Shown: positions 1 to 6,360, numbered from the stretch's first letter. The stretch: 7,528 nt of DNA from an uncultured Gemmataceae bacterium (GCA_937922175.1 CAKZUU010000405.1:1-7528); one strand, 5' to 3'. Numbers and translations are program-made. The notes: generated by a model not told the origin, from the letters alone.

Positions 1-319
1 GTTCAAGCTCATGTCCGGCGACCCAAAGCAAGGTGAAATTCCACAAAATCGGGAAGAGGTTCGGAGCGGCCGGCTGAATGAAAACGAAAGTGAGCAATCG
101 CCACACCTGTCCGTGCCCCACGTGATCGGCATGAAGCGCCAGTTTTTGGGCGACCGGTCCGGAGATGGCGAGTCCCGGCTGAGTCTGCGAACTGATCTGA
201 ATCAGCAGGACCAGGCTGTGCACGGCAAATAACAGTTTGGTAACCAGTCCCTCGTGGAACCATGTAGCCCACGGGCCGCGCTCTTCGTCTCGGTAGTATT
301 CGCGGTCGAGAAATCCCAT
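1..319 (-). CDS. Rhomboid-family membrane protein, N-terminal part (runs off left edge)
   Basis: The frame opens with ATG at 319-317 and stays open for 106 codons to the window edge. An in-frame stop lies three codons upstream, so this is the only possible ATG start. The protein begins MGFLDREYYRDEERG, a charged cytoplasmic stretch. A hydrophobic segment follows at about residues 25-43. Next come a W-R pair (W73, R74) and a second hydrophobic segment ending LLWVAGHELE (97-106). This resembles the rhomboid L1 loop and second transmembrane helix: the spacing from N94 to the final E106 equals that from N154 to E166 in E. coli GlpG. Rhomboids are intramembrane serine proteases, but the catalytic Ser and His helices would lie outside the window, so activity cannot be judged. 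The position matching GlpG His150 is Pro90, which hints at an inactive member. No strong Shine-Dalgarno sequence is visible. It follows the kinase gene on the same strand after 178 bases. Confidence 0.75.
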   Translation of the reverse strand, partial: MGFLDREYYRDEERGPWATWFHEGLVTKLLFAVHSLVLLIQISSQTQPGLAISGPVAQKLALHADHVGHGQVWRLLTFVFIQPAAPNLFPILWNFTLLWVAGHELE

Positions 320-497
320 GACCGATCAGGCTCCGAATTACGGGCCTCCGGAAAAACTTCGATAGATTGATGGGACGATGGTCCGTCGGCTCCGTCATCA
401 TCCATACTATACCCAAACGACCTGCCAGGAGGAATTTCCCGGTCGCGGGGAGGGGGCGGGGCGAGAGGGATGGGCTGAAGAAAAAGTTCTCGTTGCC
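320..497. other. Spacer between kinase and rhomboid genes
   Basis: These 178 bases lie downstream of the kinase stop and upstream of the rhomboid start, both on the minus strand. The plus strand carries a dense G-run cluster at 447-474. On the minus strand a TATAGT hexamer (406-411 on the plus-strand count) could be a -10 element for the rhomboid gene, but no matching -35 is seen. No Rho-independent terminator is apparent. A minus-strand frame that starts at 516 and crosses this region overlaps the rhomboid start in a different frame and does not look like a gene. Confidence 0.5.
447..474 (+). other. Candidate G-quadruplex motif
   Basis: Five G-tracts of 4, 5, 4, 3 and 3 bases occur on the plus strand, separated by loops of 1, 1, 5 and 2 bases. 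This meets the usual pattern of four or more runs of at least three G with loops of one to seven. The plus strand is the template for the flanking minus-strand genes, so a folded quadruplex would sit in the path of RNA polymerase while the RNA itself would be C-rich. Folding and any effect on transcription are inferred. Confidence 0.45.
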
Positions 498-3400
498 TCA
501 CTGCAAGGGAAGCCACTCGGGAACATCGAAGCGGGAGTGCGGCGAGGTGGCGGGAGAGGCGGTCAGTTCGTCATACGCGGCACGGCACGGCTCGAGCAAC
601 GCGGCGATCTCTTCGGGCAACAGGTAGCCTTGTTCGCGGCAGAAAGTCATGTCCGTAGGGCCGGCACCAGGGACAATCTCGACTTGCGTTAAGGCGCGTT
701 GAGCGGCAACCATCATCTCGCCAGAGGCGGGACCCTCGGGGAGCAATAAGTAGGTGACTTGATCACGTCCTCGGGGCGCTGTCAGCAACGGGGCGGCCCG
801 ATGATCGAACTTGCGCACTTGCTCTTCGAGCGACTGTCGTAAGCGTGCCGCCGCCGTCAATTCCGCTTGGACGACATCCGCAGTTGGGAGATATTCGCCG
901 AGAAATGCCGCCACTTGCTCGAGCAGCGGTCCGGATAACACGTCGCGAAGATCGCTGTTTCTTTGACAGATCGAAATGAGGCCTCCGCGCGGCTCCAATA
1001 CCAGGGCCTGGATCGCTTCGTCGAGCCGGCGATAGATTTCCGGGGTAATGAGATCGACGAAGCGATGGGCGGCTTCGTCCAGGTCTTGGACCCCGTCGGG
1101 AAGGACGACGCGGGTCGTCTTCGACCGAGGCAAGACCGCGCTGCAAGATGAATTGCCCTGGGTGGGACCTCCCGGTTCGAGCACGGCGTTGGCAGCGTCG
1201 GCGATTTCTTCTTGAAGGTGACGTAAGCGCTGCCGGACGAACTCGAGATCGGCTAGCTTTTCGTTGAGACCACTATACAAATGTTCGAAAAATTGCCGCC
1301 CCGAATCGAGGGTGTCTTCGGCAAGTCGGGCGAAGGCGAAGATCCGAAGCTGTTCCAGTAATGCGCGAATTTGGCGGAGGCTGTTGCCGGCAAGAAACCG
1401 ACCGATCGTGCTTCCCCCGCCGCGACATTGATCCAAGGCACGGCGCAGCTGTTCGCGAGCGGAATGAATCATCGCTTGCTGCGAGTGGACAACGTCGGCT
1501 TGGGCGGCGGCCGCCTGCTCGCAGAATGCCATCATTCGTTGGATGCCTTGCTCGACGGCAGCCGTCCGTCGACCCGGCGAGTCGGCCAAAGCGCGAATTC
1601 GCTTGAACAAGCGCCGCGTCCAGGTGTCCGCAACCGCTTTGGCGGCTTTGCTGTACGCCACGCTAAATCGACTTCGACGCAGAATCGACTCATCACTCGT
1701 CGTGGCACGACATCCGACCCACTCTTCCACTTGACCAACCGCGTGGACGGCCCAGGTTCCTGGATTCTGGGATAAGTCCGAGCGGGTGCTCTCTTCGGCC
1801 AACTCGCTCAACAATCGTGCAAGGATCTCGGGGGGCGAACCTTCGGCCGTCGTCGCCGCTTCTTCGATTTGCTTCGAGAGCGAGTCCCATTGTAATCCCG
1901 GGTCTTGCAGCAATTCGTTGCAGAACTCTTCCAGTTCGTCGTCCGTTCCGTTCCACTCGGGCGTTTGCCATTCGCGGATCAGGTCGTGGCCGACGTCTCG
2001 GGCCGCGGCTCGCAGCAATAGTCCCCGTGGATACCAGACGCTGTGCGTTCCCAAACTCCGAAAGGGCGTCACTCCGCTGGGGAGGTTGGCTCGGCGAAGT
2101 TCGAGGAGTTGCCCCAGTGTTGTCGTCCATTCATGATTCAGGAAATTCGCCAGATGGGCGATGCAATCTCTCTCCGCTTCGGGGGTGCGATTATCCATCA
2201 CCAGGAGGTACGCCGACTGGATGGGCGTCGAAGCATCGACGACCGCTTTGCAATCCGGGCCGTACTGCGCGGAAAATCCCGTTTCGCCAGCGTGATAATG
2301 GTGCAATTCGGTGAGAGTGGCGTACAAGTTTGCCAATTCGTCTGTCGGGGTGGCGGGATCGTTCGGGGCACCGCAGAACAGGTACAGATTTGGCTTTTCC
2401 GACTTCAGATGCAGCTGTTGGCACAAGCGATTCAATGAGTAGGCGAGATCCACCAGCATGCCGGAAGACCCGCCGCACGACGAGGCGATGATCACGGTTC
2501 GCGGGTGATTGTCCCGCAGCAACAGCCCTGTCTGAGAGACGGACTGCGCGAGCGACTCGGGGTGGGTGGCGATCTGCAACTCCCGCCGCAACCGCGTCAT
2601 CAATCGGAGATAGTTGTCGTGGAACGCCAAACGACCCAGGGCACGTGAGCCATGCGGTTGGAGGGAGCGTGGCAAGGCATTCAACTTTTCGCGGGGAAGC
2701 CAATCGGAGAGATGTTCCAAGGTGCGTCGGCGGTAGTTGGTCACGGGTTGCAGCGGCAACGGAAAGACTTGGGCCGACGATAGCGCCACCTCGGGAGATC
2801 CTTGCTGGGCCTGGTGCAAGGCCTCGGGGTCAGAATCAATGTACAGAAAGCGGAAGATGGGAACCTGCGACAGATCCCCCAGGCGGTCCAACAAGCGAAA
2901 GCGGAGATCAAGGAGTGCTTTGCGGCCGAACTCTCCGACCGCGATGATCAACGTCGGCCTGAGGATCGCTGTCTCGGCATTGACGACGGTGCATTCCAGA
3001 CCACTGGGCACGGCACCGTTGCGGTGGGGTTCGGCGGATGCCATCGCCGCTTTCCCGGCTTGTTTCGGTCTCTCGTCGATTCGCCGAGCGGAGCGCGGAG
3101 CTTCTTCTTCGTTGCTGATCGGGCTGGCTTGCATCAACGCCGATATCATCGCCTGGCAACTCGGGAAGCGTGCCTCCGGGTCCTTGGCCAACGCACGCGA
3201 CAGGATCGGTCGGTCAGTGGGGGGGACTTCCGACAAATCGGGCGGTTCGGAAATATGTTGAAAGGCCAACGAACGAATGCTTTTGCCGTTGAACGGTCGC
3301 TTCCCCGTGAGTAGCTCGACATACACTATGGCCAGGCTGTATTGATCGGAATGGCGAGAAAACTTTCCCGAGAACGTCTCCGGGGCGGCGTAGATGGGAG

Positions 3401-3941
3401 TTACACCGGCGAGTATGCCCGACGAACTCTGCCGATCGAGATTCTTGACGAGGCCGAAGTCGGCAACTTTCACGCGATCGCCGACTAAAAAAAGATTCCG
3501 CGGTTTGACATCGAGATGTTGTAAGCCGCAATCGTTTAAGTAATCGAGTCCATCGGCGGCGTCGCGGAGGTAGCGAAGGAGTTTTTGGCGGGGAATCCCG
3601 GGGAGACCTTGGGCTTGGTACTGTTGTAACAATTCGTGGAGGCTGCTGTCGGCCAATTCCATGACGATGGCCAGATCACCCTCCACGATGTCCATGCGCT
3701 CCATCGACAGAATAAATGGATGCCGAATCTCCTTCATTTTCTGCACGGCTTTGAATTCTTGCTCGGCGCGGAAGCCATCGCCGTCCAGCGAATTCAAATT
3801 GCCGTACACGAACTTGATCGCTTTGTGGATGTTGCCCGGCGCAATGCATTTCCAGACTTCACCGAATCCGCCCGTTCCCAAGGGGCAGACCAGACGATAA
3901 CCGGGAATCGGTTCCGCATCCGGTTCGCGCAGCCAATTCAT
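498..3941 (-). CDS. Ser/Thr protein kinase fused to a tubulin/FtsZ-like domain
   Basis: This 1147-residue protein has at least three parts. Residues 15-270 are a eukaryotic-type kinase with a glycine loop GTGGFGEV (22-29), an AIK lysine (K43), the catalytic loop HLDVKPRN (142-149), DFG (161-163), APE (186-188) and the SDQYS aspartate (D199). All core catalytic residues are present, so it should phosphorylate Ser or Thr. Residues 271-327 form a linker. From about 328 it resembles the bacterial tubulin-like family (Pfam Tubulin_2): IIAVGEFGRKALLDL (332-346), LYIDSDPEAL, and SSCGGSSGM (487-495) at the place of the tubulin GGGTGSG nucleotide-binding signature. Residues from about 650 to 1147 are mostly helical and charged, with likely coiled coil near 790-920. 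No signal peptide or transmembrane segment is seen, so it is probably cytoplasmic. The catalytic-loop Arg is Leu, as in non-RD kinases. The substrate is unknown. The ATG at 3941 leaves a short lead before the glycine loop; no clear Shine-Dalgarno sequence precedes it. Confidence 0.88.
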   Translation of the reverse strand: MNWLREPDAEPIPGYRLVCPLGTGGFGEVWKCIAPGNIHKAIKFVYGNLNSLDGDGFRAEQEFKAVQKMKEIRHPFILSMERMDIVEGDLAIVMELADSSLHELLQQYQAQGLPGIPRQKLLRYLRDAADGLDYLNDCGLQHLDVKPRNLFLVGDRVKVADFGLVKNLDRQSSSGILAGVTPIYAAPETFSGKFSRHSDQYSLAIVYVELLTGKRPFNGKSIRSLAFQHISEPPDLSEVPPTDRPILSRALAKDPEARFPSCQAMISALMQASPISNEEEAPRSARRIDERPKQAGKAAMASAEPHRNGAVPSGLECTVVNAETAILRPTLIIAVGEFGRKALLDLRFRLLDRLGDLSQVPIFRFLYIDSDPEALHQAQQGSPEVALSSAQVFPLPLQPVTNYRRRTLEHLSDWLPREKLNALPRSLQPHGSRALGRLAFHDNYLRLMTRLRRELQIATHPESLAQSVSQTGLLLRDNHPRTVIIASSCGGSSGMLVDLAYSLNRLCQQLHLKSEKPNLYLFCGAPNDPATPTDELANLYATLTELHHYHAGETGFSAQYGPDCKAVVDASTPIQSAYLLVMDNRTPEAERDCIAHLANFLNHEWTTTLGQLLELRRANLPSGVTPFRSLGTHSVWYPRGLLLRAAARDVGHDLIREWQTPEWNGTDDELEEFCNELLQDPGLQWDSLSKQIEEAATTAEGSPPEILARLLSELAEESTRSDLSQNPGTWAVHAVGQVEEWVGCRATTSDESILRRSRFSVAYSKAAKAVADTWTRRLFKRIRALADSPGRRTAAVEQGIQRMMAFCEQAAAAQADVVHSQQAMIHSAREQLRRALDQCRGGGSTIGRFLAGNSLRQIRALLEQLRIFAFARLAEDTLDSGRQFFEHLYSGLNEKLADLEFVRQRLRHLQEEIADAANAVLEPGGPTQGNSSCSAVLPRSKTTRVVLPDGVQDLDEAAHRFVDLITPEIYRRLDEAIQALVLEPRGGLISICQRNSDLRDVLSGPLLEQVAAFLGEYLPTADVVQAELTAAARLRQSLEEQVRKFDHRAAPLLTAPRGRDQVTYLLLPEGPASGEMMVAAQRALTQVEIVPGAGPTDMTFCREQGYLLPEEIAALLEPCRAAYDELTASPATSPHSRFDVPEWLPLQ

Positions 3942-4102
3942 GGTCGGCTCACGACATTCAGGCGACTCGAGGAGAAAGGCCAGTTCGGATCGGTGACTTC
4001 ACCAATCGATACGAATCCACGGGCATGAAAGCCTAGGTCGAATTGGCATCGCTGTCCAGCGAATCGGGGGCGGCATCGCCGGCCGGTCCGCTGGTCTTTT
4101 TG
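3942..4102. other. Spacer between queA and the kinase gene
   Basis: These 161 bases hold an imperfect hairpin just after the queA stop (4056-4094) and a small inverted repeat GGTGA-CT-TCACC at 3992-4003, about 50 bases upstream of the kinase start. No convincing promoter hexamers were found. Whether queA and the kinase gene share a transcript cannot be decided from the sequence. Confidence 0.4.
4056..4101. terminator. Hairpin after queA, T-tract on the plus strand
   Basis: An outer 6-bp stem pairs CCAGCG (4056-4061) with CGCTGG (4089-4094) and encloses a 4-bp GGCG/CGCC stem-loop at 4069-4080. On the minus strand the structure begins eight bases after the queA stop codon, where a terminator would sit, but no U-run follows it there. 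A T-run (TCTTTTT, 4095-4101) follows on the plus strand instead, where no gene precedes it. It may mark a queA 3' end or stop antisense transcription; neither is certain. Confidence 0.3.
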
Positions 4103-5125
4103 TCACACGATCAGCATGGCGTCCCCGTAACTGTAGAAGCGATATTTGTCGGCCACAGCCGCCTCATAAGCGGCGCGCAACAACTCGCCCCCCGCAAATG
4201 CCCCTACCAGCAGCAAGAGCGTGCTCCGAGGCAGATGAAAGTTGGTGATCATCGCGTCGACGAGGCGAAATTCGTAAGGCGGATAGATGTAGACGTTCGT
4301 TTCTCCCCGCCACGCCTCCAGGGGGCCTCGCGCCGCCACCGTCTCCAACACTCGCACGCTGGTTGTGCCCACGGCGACCACCCGGCCGCCCCGATGGCGG
4401 CAGCGGTGTATCGCCTCCACGGTCGATTCCGGAAATTCTCCATATTCCGCGTGCATGAGATGCTGGCGAAAATCCGACGCTCGAATCGGCTCGAACGTAC
4501 CCGCTCCCACGTGCAGCGTCAACGAGCTCCACTCGATGCCCCGCGTCTTCAGTGCGGTAAACACCTCGTCGGTGAAATGCAACCCGGCCGTCGGTGCCGC
4601 AATCGCCCCCGGCTGACTCGCATAAATTGTCTGATAACGCTGCGTGTCGGTGGGCTCGGCTCTCCCCCTGCGAATGTAGGGCGGCAGCGGCATGCGACCG
4701 TGCTTTTTGAGCAACTCCCACGTCGGCCCCCCAGGACTCGGAACGGCGCGCCAATGGCCGCTGCTGGTCTTCTCCTGCAGTGTCAAATGGAGCCCCGCAG
4801 GTTCCACGTCGATGACCTCGCCGGCATGCAGGGTCCCTCGCGTTTGACAGGCGAATTCCCATATCCCTTCTTGCTCTCCGAGAAACAATCCCTCCCACTT
4901 ACCACCCGTCGCTCGTCGGCGGCCATACAGTCGTGCCGGCAGAACTTGCGTGTTGTTCAAGATGAGGAGGTCATTCGGCTGTAAAAGCGAGGGCAAATCG
5001 CGAAAGACATAGTGTTGGATCGTGCCACGCTCACGATCGACCAGCATGAGCCGGGACTCATCCCGTTGTCGGAGCGGATACTGGGCAATCAACTCCGCCG
5101 GCAATTCGTAGTCGAAGAAGATCAT
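4103..5125 (-). CDS. queA: S-adenosylmethionine:tRNA ribosyltransferase-isomerase
   Basis: QueA moves the ribosyl group of S-adenosylmethionine onto 7-aminomethyl-7-deazaguanine at wobble position 34 of tRNAs with GUN anticodons, giving epoxyqueuosine in the queuosine pathway. Family signatures run along the whole protein: DYELPAELIAQYP (5-17), RDESRLMLVDR (21-31), NDLLILNNTQVLPARL (51-66), PTAGLHFT (178-185), HVGAGTFEPIR (205-215), HAEY (225-228), VGTTSVRVLE (252-261), TNFHLPRSTLL (294-304) and YRFYSYGDAMLIV at the end. The length of 340 residues is close to the 356 of E. coli QueA, and the protein looks intact. The frame can be extended to a GTG at 5191, but family members begin right before the F-x-Y-x-LP motif, so ATG 5125 was chosen. 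No Shine-Dalgarno sequence is visible there. It is transcribed away from the cobalamin riboswitch and lies upstream of the kinase gene. Confidence 0.96.
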   Translation of the reverse strand: MIFFDYELPAELIAQYPLRQRDESRLMLVDRERGTIQHYVFRDLPSLLQPNDLLILNNTQVLPARLYGRRRATGGKWEGLFLGEQEGIWEFACQTRGTLHAGEVIDVEPAGLHLTLQEKTSSGHWRAVPSPGGPTWELLKKHGRMPLPPYIRRGRAEPTDTQRYQTIYASQPGAIAAPTAGLHFTDEVFTALKTRGIEWSSLTLHVGAGTFEPIRASDFRQHLMHAEYGEFPESTVEAIHRCRHRGGRVVAVGTTSVRVLETVAARGPLEAWRGETNVYIYPPYEFRLVDAMITNFHLPRSTLLLLVGAFAGGELLRAAYEAAVADKYRFYSYGDAMLIV

Positions 5126-5190
5126 GATGACATGGTAGGGGTGACAAAGGGAGGCGAGACGAGGCATGAGGCCGAGAGGCGGCACAGACA

Positions 5191-5223
5191 CTTGACTTCG
5201 GACGAATGGGCGACTAAGTCAAG
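5191..5223. promoter_or_regulatory. 8-bp perfect inverted repeat in the divergent region
   Basis: CTTGACTT (5191-5198) and AAGTCAAG (5216-5223) are exact reverse complements separated by 17 bases. The repeat lies between divergent queA and the riboswitch-DUF1559 unit, ending eight bases before riboswitch stem P1. Each arm contains TTGACT, close to a -35 hexamer, one reading in each direction, yet no good -10 is found at 16-18 bases from either. It could be a dimeric repressor operator, back-to-back -35 elements or an RNA stem; the sequence does not decide. Confidence 0.35.
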
Positions 5224-5231
5224 CAACTAGT

Positions 5232-5409
5232 TCGACAGGTTCCCGTGCGCCAGCAAGGGCGGCGGGACGAAGAGGGAAGACGGTGCAAATCCGTCGCGGG
5301 GACGCCGCTGTGATCGGCCAGACCCCGGAACTCAAATCGGCCACTGCGAGAAGTGGGAAGGCCGTTCCGGGTTCGCGATGAGCCGAGAGCCAGAAGACCT
5401 GCCTGTCGA
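5232..5409 (+). ncRNA. Cobalamin (vitamin B12) riboswitch
   Basis: The aptamer is closed by an 8-bp P1 stem, TCGACAGG (5232-5239) with CCTGTCGA (5402-5409). Within it the conserved core matches the cobalamin class in order: AGAGGGAAGACGGTGCAAAT with the following CCGTCGCGG (5271-5299), the GCCGCTGTGATCGGC P5 region (5304-5318), CCACTG (5341-5346), GTGGGAAGGCC (5353-5363), GATGAGCC (5378-5385) and the B12 box GCCAGAAGACCTGCC (5389-5403). Such aptamers bind adenosyl- or methylcobalamin and usually lower expression of the downstream gene when the vitamin is plentiful. The only downstream gene is the DUF1559 protein, starting 50 bases after P1. The AdoCbl versus MeCbl type cannot be told with confidence, although the well-formed peripheral region resembles the classical AdoCbl class. 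Confidence 0.95.
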
Positions 5410-5429
5410 GTTAGGTTTCTCACTCTAGC

Positions 5430-5445
5430 CTGCCCGATCCGGCAG
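5430..5445 (+). promoter_or_regulatory. Candidate riboswitch expression-platform hairpin
   Basis: CTGCC (5430-5434) can pair with GGCAG (5441-5445) around a six-base loop, CGATCC. The stem ends exactly where the AAGGAG ribosome-binding site begins. The loop GATC (5436-5439) is complementary to GATC in the P5 loop region of the aptamer (5312-5315), and with flanks the match is six bases (GATCGG with CCGATC). This fits the L5-L13 kissing loop of cobalamin riboswitches, in which ligand binding hides the ribosome-binding site. No U-run follows, so control of translation start is more likely than termination. Confidence 0.55.
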
Positions 5446-5451
5446 AAGGAG
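5446..5451 (+). promoter_or_regulatory. Ribosome-binding site of the DUF1559 gene
   Basis: AAGGAG lies seven bases before the ATG at 5459 and directly after the candidate regulatory hairpin. It is the best Shine-Dalgarno match in the leader and fixes the start codon. Confidence 0.8.
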
Positions 5452-5458
5452 TCCTCTC

Positions 5459-6292
5459 ATGAAGGCGCTACGCGCCAACCGTCGTGCGTTTACCCTGATC
5501 GAATTATTGGTCGTGATCGCGATTATTGCGATCCTGATCGGGCTGTTATTGCCCGCCGTCCAGAAAGTGCGAGAAGCGGCCGCCCGTCTGAAGTGCGGAA
5601 ACAACTTGAAGCAATTGGCCTTGGCGGCCCACAATTTTCATGATACCCGAGGCCATCTCCCACAGTCGTTCACCACGCCCAACCCTTCGATTTGGCCCTA
5701 CGTGACCACGTATTGGTTCGGCGAAGCGCAACCGACCTGGCCTCCGCAAATCGACCCCACCAAGGGGCACCTGACGCCGTTCTACGAGAACAATACGGCG
5801 ATCATTAAATGTCCCAGTCTGCCCGATGATGAACTGGAAAAGCAATTTCTCGGCTTGTCCGGCGGTTACGGTTACAACCGGGAGTTGGGAACGACTTATT
5901 GGGTCCCGCCTGATTGGACGCGACCGTACCCGATCAAACGGCGACTAATTGAAATTGTTAATGGGATCGGCTCGTCCCAAACTTACATGTTTTCCGACTC
6001 GGCTTTGGTCGCAGCGTGGAGCAGCCCTCCGAAGCTGCAAGAGTCGTACTCGATCGCCGCTCCTGTGAACACGAAAGCCGGGGCCGCTCAGCCAACCACG
6101 CATTTCCGCCATGCCGGCAAAATCGCGATGGTGGCGTTCGCCGATGGACACGTCGATGCTCTGACAGAGGTTGATGTGCCCAGCCCGAGTTGGTGGAGTC
6201 CGGCAGCGAACGAGCTGCGACGCTTGAATAACATCGGGTATTTGTCGAATCGACTGGCACCGTATTACGGCCGAGAGACTCCCGCACCCTGA
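5459..6292 (+). CDS. DUF1559 pseudopilin-like protein under a cobalamin riboswitch
   Basis: This 277-residue protein starts with a type IV prepilin-type leader: a basic stretch MKALRANRRA, then FTLIELLVVIAIIAILIGLL (11-30) with the usual glutamate at position +5 of the mature protein (E15). Cleavage by a prepilin peptidase is expected between A10 and F11; the common Gly before the cut is Ala here. The NNLKQLALAAHNFHDTRG stretch (48-65) and the C-terminal HAGKIAMVAFADGHVDAL (218-235), an H-x-DG processing-associated motif, are typical of DUF1559 proteins, which are greatly expanded in planctomycetes. Two cysteines (C46, C118) could form a disulfide outside the inner membrane. The role of DUF1559 proteins is poorly known; a pilus- or secretion-related surface role is inferred from the leader. 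A strong ribosome-binding site precedes the ATG. The gene stands alone behind the riboswitch and is followed by a hairpin. Confidence 0.93.
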   Translation: MKALRANRRAFTLIELLVVIAIIAILIGLLLPAVQKVREAAARLKCGNNLKQLALAAHNFHDTRGHLPQSFTTPNPSIWPYVTTYWFGEAQPTWPPQIDPTKGHLTPFYENNTAIIKCPSLPDDELEKQFLGLSGGYGYNRELGTTYWVPPDWTRPYPIKRRLIEIVNGIGSSQTYMFSDSALVAAWSSPPKLQESYSIAAPVNTKAGAAQPTTHFRHAGKIAMVAFADGHVDALTEVDVPSPSWWSPAANELRRLNNIGYLSNRLAPYYGRETPAP

Positions 6293-6310
6293 CGGCCCAA
6301 GATCGTCGAC

Positions 6311-6360
6311 AGACGACGGCCCGGAGGTCCCACGAGCGACCCCCGGGCCGTCCATCGTCT
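6311..6360. terminator. Long GC-rich hairpin between convergent genes
   Basis: A perfect 10-bp stem pairs GACGGCCCGG (6315-6324) with CCGGGCCGTC (6343-6352). It is extended inside by GGTC/GACC (6326-6329 with 6338-6341) and outside by AGAC/GTCT (6311-6314 with 6357-6360) across a small bulge. It begins 18 bases after the DUF1559 stop and lies 15 bases past the stop of the opposing gene. Being nearly symmetrical, it could end transcription in both directions. No clear T-run flanks it, so strict Rho-independent termination is unproven. Confidence 0.6.

Noticed and set aside
9..416. Minus-strand frame of 135 codons opposite no annotated plus gene.
   Set aside because: Arg-rich shadow of the rhomboid frame with no family features.
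406..434. TATAGT on the minus strand as a promoter for the rhomboid gene.
   Set aside because: The hexamer at the expected -35 distance (TTCCTC) matches poorly; kept only as a remark in the spacer entry.
202..516. Minus-strand frame of 104 codons that starts inside the end of the kinase gene and crosses the spacer.
   Set aside because: It overlaps the rhomboid start in another frame, has low-complexity Pro/Ser/Arg content and shows no domain; the rhomboid frame is clearly the coding one.
4039..4102. A protein-like reading (KKTSGPAGDAAPDSLDSDANST) in another minus frame right after the queA stop, possibly a frameshifted queA tail.
   Set aside because: QueA normally ends at GDAMLI plus one residue, as here, so no frameshift is needed; the stretch is short and has no start codon.
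4043..4984. Plus-strand frame of 313 codons.
   Set aside because: It is antisense to the well-conserved queA gene and Arg/His-rich with no domain features.
5126..5191. Upstream extension of queA to a GTG at 5191.
   Set aside because: QueA proteins start just before the F-x-Y-x-LP motif, the extra 22 residues match nothing expected, and no Shine-Dalgarno sequence supports the GTG.
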